From NCBI GenBank assembly GCA_964354365.1, contig CAYGZM010000109.1, positions 1-12,816 of the forward strand: a stretch of DNA of 12,816 bases. The letters run 5' to 3'. The stretch is from CAYGZM01 sp964354365. Its GTDB lineage: Bacteria > Planctomycetota > Phycisphaerae > Sedimentisphaerales > Anaerobacaceae. The position numbers and the translations under genes were made by a program. Shown piece by piece: positions 5,345 through 12,816 of the stretch (its first letter is position 1; each line of letters begins with the position of its first letter). Under the pieces are notes generated by a model. It ran no database searches. It was not told the origin of the DNA and saw only the letters and a list, made by a program, of their open reading frames with translations.

Positions 5345-7123
5345 CTACTGGTTTCTGCTTTTATTATACGGGGCCGGTCCCGCCGTTTCGACGGTTTTCT
5401 CATACGTGGCCTCGCCAGCAGCGTGGCTTTGAGCCTTCTGTGCCGGAGGAAAATTAGCTTCCGTGCGGCTCGGGACGAACTCGGCAAAAGCAAAATTGTC
5501 GTTGATGTCCTCAAAAACCGGGTTCGGAAGCAGATGCCGGTATTCCACATATCGTCTGGCGAGCGTAATGAGCGTGATACGTGTGTTGCAGGAGACTGCC
5601 GTGATCGGTTCACTGAGGCGACCGAGATCAAGCAAGCGGTGCTTCGAGTCATCATATCGCAGCCCATACTCAAGCTCTCCGGGCCTGCCGACGAGAAAAA
5701 CATCGTTACGCTTGTAGGCCCAGCAGACAGCAGAAGCCAGGTAGTTGTCGGAAACGAGGATGTCATCCGAATTGATCCTATCCCGGTGTCGTTCGAGAAA
5801 TTCCGCCGGCGCCTTTTCTTCTATGAATCGATCCGGCGCAGAAAAGTGTGCGCAGAACATGAAGACTGCCGGGCCGGCGGCAAAATATAGCAGCTTCCTT
5901 CGAAAATCCCCTGCGCTGCCCGTACAAAATACAATCAGGACAAACGCGTATCCGAGAAGTCCCGTGACTCCAATGACAGCTTTCCACATCTCATGCTTTC
6001 CATAAAGTGCGGAGTCCATCGTCATTGCCCGGCTCAGAATCAGCGCAATCCCAAGCGCTGCCGCTATTCCTGCAATCAGATATGCAGGGGGCGCCAATGT
6101 CTTCTTCTTCGTATCGGCAAAGTGCGCCAGGAGGGCCATACTTACGAGAATTGCAAGAGGTGGAAAACATGGCAGGATATAGGTGCTGAGTTTGCCTCGT
6201 GAAGCCGAGAAGAAAATGAAGGGCAACAGGAACCAGCAGACAGCATATCTTATTAGAGGCGTTCTGAAAGATGTCTTCTTCAGGCCGGAAATGACAGCCG
6301 GCACCAACACTACCCATGGAAATGTCCCTGCAAGAAGGCATGGAACAAAGAACCAGAATGGTTTAGGGTGCTCGGCACTGCTTGCCGATACGAATCGCTG
6401 AATGTGTTCGGTCCAGAAGAAGTAGTGCCAGAAATCCTTTTCTCGGGCGTAAACCAGCAGACACCAGGGTAGTGTTACCAGAGCCGCCGTGATGATTGGC
6501 GGCCATATAATTTTGAACAACTCTGTGGCCCGTCGCTGCCAAAAGAGGAATGGCGCTATGGCTACGGCCACCACGGCAAAGGCAACAAAACCCTTTACAA
6601 GGAAGGCAAGGCCGCAGAACAATCCGAATAGTGCGAGCAGGCACGTTTTTCTCCATCGCCGCCTCTCCATATCGGCGAAAAAGAACATGGCCATTCCAGC
6701 GGTCACAAACATGGTGAACATGCTGTCGAGAACAGCAACAGTGGAGACAATGAACACTTCGAATGAAGTCAGGAACACCGCTGCAGTGAGAAGGCCCGCA
6801 AACTTGTCACGGGCATATCTTCGCACAAGAAGGAACACGCAAAACGCAGAGACGCCGGCCGCCACAGACGAGAAGAAACGCACGGCAAACGCATTTTCTC
6901 CAAAAACAGCGATGGCAGCGGCATTGAACCAGTAACCAAGCACGGGTTTCTCAAAATACCGCAGACCATCGAGGTGCGGAACGACCCAATCTCCTGTTTC
7001 CAGAATTTCTCTTGAGATTTCAGCGTATCGGAATTCGTCAGGGATAACCATCGGGCGCACGCCGAGTGGAACAAGGTACACCAGAAAGAAAAGGGCCGTG
7101 ACTATAACGTAAATTCTCTTCAT
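5345..7123 (-). CDS. arnT: Undecaprenyl phosphate-L-Ara4N transferase (ArnT)
   Basis: An inner-membrane glycosyltransferase (GT83) that moves 4-amino-4-deoxy-L-arabinose from undecaprenyl phosphate to lipid A on the periplasmic side. The N-terminal catalytic loop PDEFRYAEISREILETGDWVVPHLDG (28-53) and YFEKPVLGYW (56-65) match ArnT; Asp29 is in the position of the family's catalytic acid and Glu58 is conserved. DFWHYFFWTEHIQRF, ASRGKLSTYILPCF and the C-terminal DDILVSDNYLASAVCWAYKR...GELEYGL are all specific to true ArnT. Many hydrophobic segments follow each other. It is 592 residues against about 550 in E. coli, with a polar tail of about 40 residues. The upstream in-frame TTG (7141) is rejected: ATG at 7123 overlaps the previous stop as ATGA, implying translational coupling. 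It is the last gene of the operon. Confidence 0.93.
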   Translation of the reverse strand: MKRIYVIVTALFFLVYLVPLGVRPMVIPDEFRYAEISREILETGDWVVPHLDGLRYFEKPVLGYWFNAAAIAVFGENAFAVRFFSSVAAGVSAFCVFLLVRRYARDKFAGLLTAAVFLTSFEVFIVSTVAVLDSMFTMFVTAGMAMFFFADMERRRWRKTCLLALFGLFCGLAFLVKGFVAFAVVAVAIAPFLFWQRRATELFKIIWPPIITAALVTLPWCLLVYAREKDFWHYFFWTEHIQRFVSASSAEHPKPFWFFVPCLLAGTFPWVVLVPAVISGLKKTSFRTPLIRYAVCWFLLPFIFFSASRGKLSTYILPCFPPLAILVSMALLAHFADTKKKTLAPPAYLIAGIAAALGIALILSRAMTMDSALYGKHEMWKAVIGVTGLLGYAFVLIVFCTGSAGDFRRKLLYFAAGPAVFMFCAHFSAPDRFIEEKAPAEFLERHRDRINSDDILVSDNYLASAVCWAYKRNDVFLVGRPGELEYGLRYDDSKHRLLDLGRLSEPITAVSCNTRITLITLARRYVEYRHLLPNPVFEDINDNFAFAEFVPSRTEANFPPAQKAQSHAAGEATYEKTVETAGPAPYNKSRNQ

Positions 7124-7428
7124 TGTGTATGTCCGCCGCAACCAATGCCAAAACTGCTGTTCAGGCTGCAGAGGTTACCATATAACGACTCTGTTGTGAC
7201 TTTCTCCACGGTGAACACGGTGCAATCTTTGTGACCGATCTTACCCTGGAAACGAACTTTTGTACGCTGCTTCACGTCAGCCGGAAGAGTGTCAAAATCA
7301 GGCTTTTCGGCTATGAAATATGAGTATTGCCGGGAATCCAGGAGTTCCTCCGGGGAAATGAGGAAGGCCGGCTTGGGCGGCTCTCGGCGCAGCTCTGAGG
7401 TTTTTGGGGACGAGTCAATTGCTTCCAT
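7120..7428 (-). CDS. Orphan 102-aa protein resembling the soluble tail of ArnT-like enzymes
   Basis: A small soluble protein with no signal peptide or membrane segment, encoded between arnD and arnT. Its start (ATG 7428) overlaps the arnD stop by 14 bases and follows GGGAG (7435-7439) at six bases. Its own stop overlaps the arnT start, so it is embedded in the operon and probably translated. Residues 21-76, including LISPEELLDSRQYSYFIAEK and the later GKIGHKDCTVFTVEK, resemble the last 60 residues of the second ArnT-like enzyme here (AIADKKYLKDL...RISHDDMVVVGHRE). That part forms the periplasmic end of the glycosyltransferase fold. The final 25 residues are Ser/Gly/Cys rich and unlike anything I know. 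It may be a remnant of a lost paralogue or a free-standing accessory domain. Function unknown; the similarity is by eye only. Confidence 0.72.
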   Translation of the reverse strand: MEAIDSSPKTSELRREPPKPAFLISPEELLDSRQYSYFIAEKPDFDTLPADVKQRTKVRFQGKIGHKDCTVFTVEKVTTESLYGNLCSLNSSFGIGCGGHTQ

Positions 7429-8323
7429 CGTCAACTCCCACATTCCCCTGGCATGCGACCCATCCTTCGCGCCCGGGCAGTTCCTGTCTGATGATGACGG
7501 CAGGGCCAGTCTCAAGACAGTTCTGAAGTAGTGTCTCCAGAGGGACGAACGACACGCCTTTTGAAACAGCTTTGCTCACAAACTCTCTGAACATCTCCAG
7601 GCGGACAATTCCCTCAACCTCGGCGTGAATTGTCAGCACATTCAGCTTTGCAGGGTCAAGAATGGAGAGGATGTAGTCGTTATAGTTGGCGTCCGTCACG
7701 CCGTTACGCCCCACAAGCTCATCATAGGTTGGCAGCGTAACCGGAATCTGCGGCTGTGGAAGCTTCCTGCCGTTCACCACAGGCCGAAATATGCTTTCAC
7801 CTCGGCAGTCACTGTTATAGCGAAAAGGGAACTTGGCTTTCTCTTCCAAAACCAGATGATTGCACTTCCACCCCGGAACTGCGGAACATGCCGGCGGACA
7901 GCCCATGATTCCGGCGAGAAGCTCAACGCCCTTTTCCAGAGAACGATGAATGGCTGCGCCGTCCATTTTGTCAATCCCCACTTGCCAGGCGTGATGATCC
8001 CAGGCATGAAGCCCCACTTCGTGACCGGCATCTGCGGCCGAGCGAATAACATCGGCGAGGCGCTCTCCGATAACAGGCCCCGGCCAGAACGTCCCCCTCA
8101 AGAGAATATCCCATCCATACAGGCTTGCAGCCTTTGTTCTGAGCATCTTCCACAAGAATGCGGGCCGGAGCAGCCGCCAAAGATGACGACCCATATTGTC
8201 CGGACCCACGCAGAAGAAGAACGAAGCCTTTATGGAGTGGTCCGCGAGAACCCTGCACAGATTCGGCACTCCGTACTTCGTGCCTCGAAATGTATCAACA
8301 TCAATCCTGAGGCCTACTTGCAC
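7415..8323 (-). CDS. arnD: 4-deoxy-4-formamido-L-arabinose-phosphoundecaprenol deformylase
   Basis: ArnD removes the formyl group from undecaprenyl phosphate-L-Ara4FN, giving undecaprenyl phosphate-L-Ara4N and making the transfer pathway irreversible. It belongs to the NodB-type polysaccharide deacetylases (carbohydrate esterase 4). Visible motifs are GLRIDVDTFRGT (4-15, with D8 and D10), VGPDNMGRHLWRL (39-51), FLWKMLR, SLYGWDILL, HEVGLHAWDHHAWQ (101-114, with H106 and H110 as metal ligands), RYNSDCRG, QIPVTLPT, TIHAEVEG and GREGWVACQ. These match the E. coli enzyme nearly word for word. Length is 302 residues against 296. The start is GTG at 8323, because AAGGAG (8333-8338) lies nine bases upstream and the protein aligns from VQVGLRID; the longer frame up to 8371 has no homology. 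It overlaps the preceding glycosyltransferase by 23 bases. Confidence 0.96.
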   Translation of the reverse strand: MQVGLRIDVDTFRGTKYGVPNLCRVLADHSIKASFFFCVGPDNMGRHLWRLLRPAFLWKMLRTKAASLYGWDILLRGTFWPGPVIGERLADVIRSAADAGHEVGLHAWDHHAWQVGIDKMDGAAIHRSLEKGVELLAGIMGCPPACSAVPGWKCNHLVLEEKAKFPFRYNSDCRGESIFRPVVNGRKLPQPQIPVTLPTYDELVGRNGVTDANYNDYILSILDPAKLNVLTIHAEVEGIVRLEMFREFVSKAVSKGVSFVPLETLLQNCLETGPAVIIRQELPGREGWVACQGNVGVDDGSN

Positions 8324-9953
8324 GGTACTGCTCTCCTTTAGTTTCTCGATGCCCAACCACGACCATATCATCGTGGCTTATTCTGGATTCGTACAGTATG
8401 TCGATGTCTGCGAGGTCTTTGAGATACTTCTTGTCGGCAATTGCCGCTGTTTTCGCTCCCGGGCTCAGGAAGTCGGCTATCGCACGCTCTTCGGAGAGTA
8501 CCGGCACGCGGATTCCAAGATAGAAAACGGCCGCTCCCATCATACGCTCTTTTGGACGAACAAGGCCTATTTGGATTCCTTGCGACTTCAGGCCCATGCA
8601 ATACTGAAAGAGCGGCTCGTAAGACTTCTTCGCGTTAGAGATGGGCGCAATGGCAATATCGAAAGTTAGGTAAACCGCCAGGAGTGCCGGCACAAGTGCT
8701 TTGAGGAATCCTTTCAGATCTTCTCGTAAGAATCTGCGATACGCCAGGAGACCCAAACAAAGACCGGGAATAGAAACCAGTGGCCATACAATTAGAGGTT
8801 TCTTGAAGTAGATGGACATTGCAAGAAAGCCCAGCGAAGAGAGAATAACGGCCCAGGTGAGCAGTCCGGCGGGAATACGAAACCACACTGTTGAAGTCTG
8901 TCTGCCTTCCAATACCGCACCGACGGCCTCTCCCACAAACAGAGCCGCCGCCGGATATAGGGGCAGCAGGTAAAGACCTCGCTTACCCGCCGATATCGAA
9001 AGCAGGAGAAAGGATACCGCAAACCAGACAAGAACGAAGGCCGAAGGATTCTCTTTTCCGCGCCGGAGGATTTCCCGAACGTGAAACACGCAAGCCATGG
9101 GCAGGAAAAGCACCCACGGAAAAAACTGACCCGGAAATTTCAGAAGATAGTAATAGAAGGGCTCGACATGTTCGGCGTAAGCACCTGTAAATCGCCCGAA
9201 GTTGTTGGCAAGCACGGCTTTATAGACCGTTTCTCTTCCGAGTTGTCCACAAAGCAGCCAAATCCATACCGCGGCCGGAATAAGGCACAATACCAAGCCC
9301 AAAAACAGTAGAAACCATCGCCGCAAAGAGAAGTCCCTCCTCAGAAGAAGCCAGACTGTCAAGGCCGACAGCGGAATCGCCAGCCCAACCAGTCCCTTCG
9401 TCAGAACTGCAGACGCCAGTGACAACACGAAACCGGCGAACCAGAACATTCTACGTTTCGGTAATCGCACAGCCTCAAAGAAACAAAGCATCGCCGCGGT
9501 TGTGAAAAGACACAGCATCATATCGAGCACACATCGCCGGCCCAGACTCCAATACTCCACTGAAGTCGACAGCGCCAACCCGCAAACGAAGGCGCTAAGA
9601 GGGGACAAGCCCATTCTGCGGCCCAGAATAAAGACGATAACAACGCCCCCAATTGCAGCCAAAGCCGAGGGTATTCTGGTTGAACGCGTGTTCTCGCCAA
9701 ACAGCTTGAACACAGCCGAGCCAATCCAGTAATAGAGTGGGGGCTTCTCAAGAAAGGCTTGGCCGTTCAGTCTCGGCACAACATAATCTCCCGACCTTGC
9801 CATTTCGGCGGTTATCCCGGCTTCCCGCGGCTCGTCCGCATCCCAAAGATGCCGTTCTGTCAGCCCTGTCAGGAAAAGTGCTGAGGAAAAAAGCAGAAGC
9901 CAAATAAAATGTTTGCCTGCCATCCTGCTGGTGTCATCCTGAACAGATATCAT
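8301..9953 (-). CDS. Second ArnT-like (PMT-2 family) membrane glycosyltransferase
   Basis: A 550-residue polytopic membrane protein of the ArnT/PMT superfamily. The N-terminal loop WDADEPREAGITAEMARSGDYVVPRLNG (37-64), with Asp40-Glu41, and FLEKPPLYYW (67-76) keep the catalytic layout, and ISAGKRGLYLLPLYPAAAL matches the conserved SAGK/R...Y-P loop. It lacks the true-ArnT blocks FWHYFFWTEHIQRF and the C-terminal SDNYLASAVCW/GELEYGL. It therefore probably uses a polyprenyl-linked sugar as donor, but the sugar and acceptor cannot be read from the sequence. It ends in a soluble domain (about 475-540). It lies between arnA and arnD, 23 bases after arnA. ATG at 9953 is used, but the ribosome binding site is poor and ATG at 9923 (MAGKHFIW) is an alternative. 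It may handle a second lipid A sugar or act with ArnT. Confidence 0.88.
   Translation of the reverse strand: MISVQDDTSRMAGKHFIWLLLFSSALFLTGLTERHLWDADEPREAGITAEMARSGDYVVPRLNGQAFLEKPPLYYWIGSAVFKLFGENTRSTRIPSALAAIGGVVIVFILGRRMGLSPLSAFVCGLALSTSVEYWSLGRRCVLDMMLCLFTTAAMLCFFEAVRLPKRRMFWFAGFVLSLASAVLTKGLVGLAIPLSALTVWLLLRRDFSLRRWFLLFLGLVLCLIPAAVWIWLLCGQLGRETVYKAVLANNFGRFTGAYAEHVEPFYYYLLKFPGQFFPWVLFLPMACVFHVREILRRGKENPSAFVLVWFAVSFLLLSISAGKRGLYLLPLYPAAALFVGEAVGAVLEGRQTSTVWFRIPAGLLTWAVILSSLGFLAMSIYFKKPLIVWPLVSIPGLCLGLLAYRRFLREDLKGFLKALVPALLAVYLTFDIAIAPISNAKKSYEPLFQYCMGLKSQGIQIGLVRPKERMMGAAVFYLGIRVPVLSEERAIADFLSPGAKTAAIADKKYLKDLADIDILYESRISHDDMVVVGHRETKGEQYRASRPQD
8333..8338 (-). promoter_or_regulatory. 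Ribosome binding site that decides the arnD start
   Basis: AAGGAG on the minus strand sits nine bases before GTG (8321-8323). It lies inside the last codons of the upstream glycosyltransferase, which fits translational coupling, and it excludes the longer frame starting at 8371. Confidence 0.8.
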
Positions 9954-9976
9954 ACTGACTTGAAGGCAATCAGCGA

Positions 9977-12064
9977 TTATTCCCGGGCTTGTTCCACTTC
10001 CGTCGGCTTTCTGCCGGAGGGATAAGAAACCGAGATTATACCATGTCGAGCTTTCGTACCAGGACCGGAATCCAGCAGGAACTCTTCGGACTTGATGCTT
10101 TCGCGCAGGAAGAATTCGAGAGTCTGCTCCACAGATTCCTCCAGTGCTATGGTCGGGACCCAGCCCAGCAGCTTCTTTGCGTTCCGGATGCTTGGTCTCC
10201 TGTGCTGAACATCCTGGTAACCAGCGCCGTAGTAGGACTTGCTCTCCACCATGCGAAACCCAGCAAAGGGAGGGAATTTCGGTCGCAGAGGATGCGGCTC
10301 AAATTTGCTTAGCAACAGCTCCGCCAGTCCCTTGATGCTGATCTGGTTATCTGGATTGCCGATATTTATTATCTTGCCGTCACAGACATTGTCCTTGTTC
10401 TCGATTATTCTGTACAGGCACTCCACTCCATCCCGGACGTCCGTGAAACATCGCTGCTGGCTGCCGCCGTCTATGAGTTGAATGGGCGCGCCTTCCACGA
10501 GATTGAGAATCAGTTGCGTGATGGCGCGCGAGCTGCCGATCCTGGCGGAGGTCAGGCTGTCGAGTTTTGGCCCGATCCAGTTGAAAGGCCGAAACAGGGT
10601 GAACCTCAGCCCTTCCTTCTGCCCATACGCCCAGATGACCCTGTCCAACAACTGCTTGCAACAGGAGTATATCCACCGCTGCATCCGGATCGGTCCCAAG
10701 ACCAGTTTGGAGTTGTCTTCATCGAATTCCTCTTCATCGCACATTCCGTACACTTCGGAGGTTGACGGGAAAACGATTCGCTTCCCATATTTGACACAAT
10801 ACCGGACGACCCGCAGGTTTTCTTCAAAATCCAGCTCAAATACGCCTATCGGATTTCGCGTGTATTCGATAGGCGTCGCTATGGCCACCAATGGAACAAC
10901 AATATCGCATTTTCTGATGTGATACTCCGTCCATTCACGATGGATAGAAATATCGCCTTCTTCAAAATAGAACCCCGGCCTGTCAAGCAGGTGCTGAATG
11001 TAATTTGACCGAAGATCCATGCCGTGGACTTCATATTTTCCGCTCTGCAACAGCCGCTCACTCAGGGCGTTGCCGATAAAACCGTTGACTCCGAGGATCA
11101 GAACTCGCTTCTTTCTCATCCTCTCTATGCGACTGCTCGAGCTCGGCCCGAATCTCATGCCCTCAACGAGATTAAGCTCACGGGCGAGCTGAGCGCCGTT
11201 CATATAGACGCCATTTTCCGCCTGGCCGAAATCTACACGCACCGCACCCTTACCGCACACAACCACGAGAGGATCTGTCGAGACGACGGCGCCGGGATTC
11301 AATTTCTCCCCGCGGTACGGCGCCTCAGAAACCGCCCAGAACAGACATTTCTCGTTTGCGATATGGCTGAAAGCGCCGGGGTATGGCCGGGTCACAGCGC
11401 GGACCAGATTCCTCACTTGCTTTGCACTGACGGTCCAGTCAATTTCACCGTCAGCCGGTCGGCGACCGCCGTAGTACGTCGCCTTTGAATGGTCCTGTGG
11501 TTCGCGAGGCGCAGCACCATCCTTTATTCGCGGCAGAACCTCATCAAGCATGACTGACGCTGTCTGGGCCGCTTTTTCATGCAGGGACCTGGCTGTGTCA
11601 TCCTCTGTGATTATGATTCTTTTCTGACAGATGATGTCGCCGTCATCCGGCTTGGGCGTCATGTAATGCAGTGTAACTCCGGTCCCCTTCTCACCGTTGA
11701 CAAGCACCCAGTTAATCGGGCATCGTCCTCGATATTTGGGCAGAAACGAACCGTGCAGATTAAGGCATCCGGCTGGCGGAATATCCAGAATCGGCTGTTT
11801 GACCATGTTTCTATAGTAGAAGGAGAAAATAATATCGGGGGCAAATTCTTTGATCGTTTTTACCCACAAAGGATGGTTGATATCATCGGGAGCGAAGACC
11901 GGAATGCCCTGCGACGCGGCAAGCTCCGCCACGGAATCATACCAGACATTTTCCCGCGGGTCGTCCTTATGAGTGAAAACCGCGGCGATCTGGAACCCAT
12001 TTCGCAATAGGGCTTCGACACCAACACAACCGATATTGTGGTAGCCCAAAACGATTGCTTTCAT
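9977..12064 (-). CDS. arnA: Bifunctional UDP-L-Ara4N formyltransferase / UDP-glucuronate decarboxylase
   Basis: ArnA carries out two steps in the cytosol. The C-terminal domain oxidises and decarboxylates UDP-glucuronic acid to UDP-4-ketopentose; the N-terminal domain formylates UDP-L-Ara4N with 10-formyltetrahydrofolate. Formyltransferase residues N102, H104 (NLHGS) and D140 lie at the same numbers as in E. coli. The decarboxylase starts near residue 318 with the NAD-binding GVNGFIG (325-331), then S436-E437 (PSTSEVYG), Y466-K470 (YSCCK) and R622 (HRRPSIRNAKKLLGW), equivalent to E. coli S433/E434 and R619. It is 695 residues against 660; about 30 residues after the usual end are low-complexity and probably dispensable. 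The start ATG at 12064 overlaps the arnC stop as ATGA. The fused form and all catalytic residues make the call firm. Confidence 0.97.
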   Translation of the reverse strand: MKAIVLGYHNIGCVGVEALLRNGFQIAAVFTHKDDPRENVWYDSVAELAASQGIPVFAPDDINHPLWVKTIKEFAPDIIFSFYYRNMVKQPILDIPPAGCLNLHGSFLPKYRGRCPINWVLVNGEKGTGVTLHYMTPKPDDGDIICQKRIIITEDDTARSLHEKAAQTASVMLDEVLPRIKDGAAPREPQDHSKATYYGGRRPADGEIDWTVSAKQVRNLVRAVTRPYPGAFSHIANEKCLFWAVSEAPYRGEKLNPGAVVSTDPLVVVCGKGAVRVDFGQAENGVYMNGAQLARELNLVEGMRFGPSSSSRIERMRKKRVLILGVNGFIGNALSERLLQSGKYEVHGMDLRSNYIQHLLDRPGFYFEEGDISIHREWTEYHIRKCDIVVPLVAIATPIEYTRNPIGVFELDFEENLRVVRYCVKYGKRIVFPSTSEVYGMCDEEEFDEDNSKLVLGPIRMQRWIYSCCKQLLDRVIWAYGQKEGLRFTLFRPFNWIGPKLDSLTSARIGSSRAITQLILNLVEGAPIQLIDGGSQQRCFTDVRDGVECLYRIIENKDNVCDGKIINIGNPDNQISIKGLAELLLSKFEPHPLRPKFPPFAGFRMVESKSYYGAGYQDVQHRRPSIRNAKKLLGWVPTIALEESVEQTLEFFLRESIKSEEFLLDSGPGTKARHGIISVSYPSGRKPTEVEQARE

Positions 12065-12816
12065 ACCATAACCTCCAGACTCTTTTTGTTTTGGGCCTCA
12101 TGCTCACAGTTGCCTCGGCCGACAACCTGCTGCACGAAGTAACGCGGACGCGCCCGGACATCGTAATAGATCCGCCCGATGTACTCGCCAAGCAAACCCA
12201 TGGCGATAAACTCCCCGCCCACGAAAATAAAAAGAACGGCAAACAGCGTAAAGATGCCTTCAGCCGCCCAGGCGGGTCCGTAAATCAACCTCATAACCAA
12301 AAGGAATACGCCGAACCCCACCCCCAGCAGTGATACGATTGTGCCCAGCACGGTCAACAGCCGCAGGGGGAAGGTCGTCATGCTGGTCAACAGATCGAAC
12401 TGCAGGTTGACCAGTTTCCATAAACCATATTTTGACTCGCCGTCGGACCGCTTCTCGTGATGCACCTCAATTTCCGTTGCATTACCGGCAAAGCTGTTCG
12501 CAAGCACGGGGATAAACGTGCTTCTCTCATGACATTGAAGCATCGCGTCCACTATATGCCGGCGATAAGCACGCAGCATACAGCCATAATCGTGCATGAT
12601 TACGCCCGTGGCCTTTTGTGCGACCTTGTTGACCATAAAGGAAGCAATCCTGCGGAAAAAGGTGTCGCACCTCGGCACACGGACGCTCCCCACAACATCG
12701 AATCCTTGCTCGATAGCTTCGACGAGTCTTGGGATTTCCTCCGGAGGATTCTGGAGGTCGGCGTCGAGTGTGACAACAATGCCGCCCCTGGCCTCCGCAA
12801 AGCCCGCCATCACCGC
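12061..12816 (-). CDS. arnC: Undecaprenyl-phosphate 4-deoxy-4-formamido-L-arabinose transferase (ArnC), N-terminus missing
   Basis: ArnC is a GT2 enzyme at the inner membrane that moves the formylated L-Ara4FN from UDP to undecaprenyl phosphate. The visible 251 residues begin in AVMAGF, equivalent to the NYGQHSAIMAGF region of E. coli, so about 70 residues lie beyond position 12816; the GTG at 12813 is an internal codon. Seen are TLDADLQNPPEEIPRL (nucleotide-sugar/metal DAD motif), HDYGCMLRAYRRHIVDAMLQCHERSTF, the GESKY motif, and two C-terminal membrane segments around LLTVLGTIVSLLGVGFGVF and FTLFAVLFIFVGGEFIAMG. It ends with GLLGEYIGRIYYDVRARPRYFVQQV. The tail after QQV is short and polar as in the family. 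The first visible gene of the operon; arnB may precede it outside the window. Confidence 0.96.
   Translation of the reverse strand, partial: AVMAGFAEARGGIVVTLDADLQNPPEEIPRLVEAIEQGFDVVGSVRVPRCDTFFRRIASFMVNKVAQKATGVIMHDYGCMLRAYRRHIVDAMLQCHERSTFIPVLANSFAGNATEIEVHHEKRSDGESKYGLWKLVNLQFDLLTSMTTFPLRLLTVLGTIVSLLGVGFGVFLLVMRLIYGPAWAAEGIFTLFAVLFIFVGGEFIAMGLLGEYIGRIYYDVRARPRYFVQQVVGRGNCEHEAQNKKSLEVMV

Noticed and set aside
5339..5890. Rightward 183-residue frame after the secreted-protein gene
   Set aside because: It lies antisense to the ArnT C-terminal domain, which matches E. coli ArnT; no protein character.
5345..7428. Orphan protein and arnT as one frameshifted gene
   Set aside because: The orphan is upstream of arnT and resembles its C-terminal end, while arnT has both its ends intact, so they are not two parts of a broken gene.
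7120..7515. Longer frame of the orphan protein starting at TTG 7515
   Set aside because: It would overlap arnD by about 100 bases; ATG at 7428 has GGGAG at six bases.
7625..8341. Rightward 238-residue open frame opposite arnD
   Set aside because: It is a mirror of the highly conserved arnD sequence with no recognisable motif or ribosome binding site.
8324..8371. Longer arnD start (ATG at 8371)
   Set aside because: The extra residues have no homology and overlap the upstream gene by 71 bases; GTG at 8323 has a proper ribosome binding site and matches the family start.
1..12816. CRISPR array, transposase, defence system or rRNA
   Set aside because: No regularly spaced direct repeats, no transposase or nuclease motifs and no rRNA-like sequence were found on either strand.

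Overview
The window is almost entirely a leftward (minus-strand) gene series from a Gram-negative bacterium. The presence of an arn cluster, which modifies lipid A with 4-amino-4-deoxy-L-arabinose (L-Ara4N), implies an outer membrane with lipid A. Two softer clues point towards Planctomycetota (Phycisphaerae-like): a small secreted Cys-rich protein with a half dockerin-like module, and paired hairpins of the CACGGGCT-loop-AGCCCGTG type. Both are recognised from memory, so the lineage is an inference.

Region 1 (1-4435) reads leftward as lhgO (L-2-hydroxyglutarate oxidase/dehydrogenase), a CGGC-domain Cys-rich protein, priA (primosomal helicase) and the 5' half of a tRNA-Pro(CGG) cut by the window edge. 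The tRNA has its own plausible promoter in the 46-base gap after priA. priA carries two copies of a short palindromic repeat inserted in frame. They are read as MDSR-LRGND peptides, and the second copy is expanded by an extra block.

Region 2 (4436-5344) is a gene-poor divider. It has about 520 bases with inverted repeats and twin hairpins, then one rightward gene for a small exported Cys-rich protein with a good promoter and ribosome binding site. That gene converges on the end of the arn cluster.

Region 3 (5345-12816) is a tightly packed arn operon: arnC (start beyond the window), arnA (fused formyltransferase and decarboxylase), a second ArnT-like glycosyltransferase, arnD, a 102-residue orphan that looks like the soluble tail of an ArnT-like enzyme, and the true arnT. 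Four of the five junctions are short overlaps, two of them ATGA. Together these genes make UDP-L-Ara4FN, transfer it to undecaprenyl phosphate, deformylate it and move L-Ara4N onto lipid A, which normally lowers binding of polymyxin and cationic peptides. arnB may lie upstream beyond the window. No arnE/arnF flippase genes follow arnT.

The most unusual points are the repeat-derived peptides inside PriA, the extra glycosyltransferase and orphan tail domain inside the arn operon, and a change of strand composition between regions 1 and 3.
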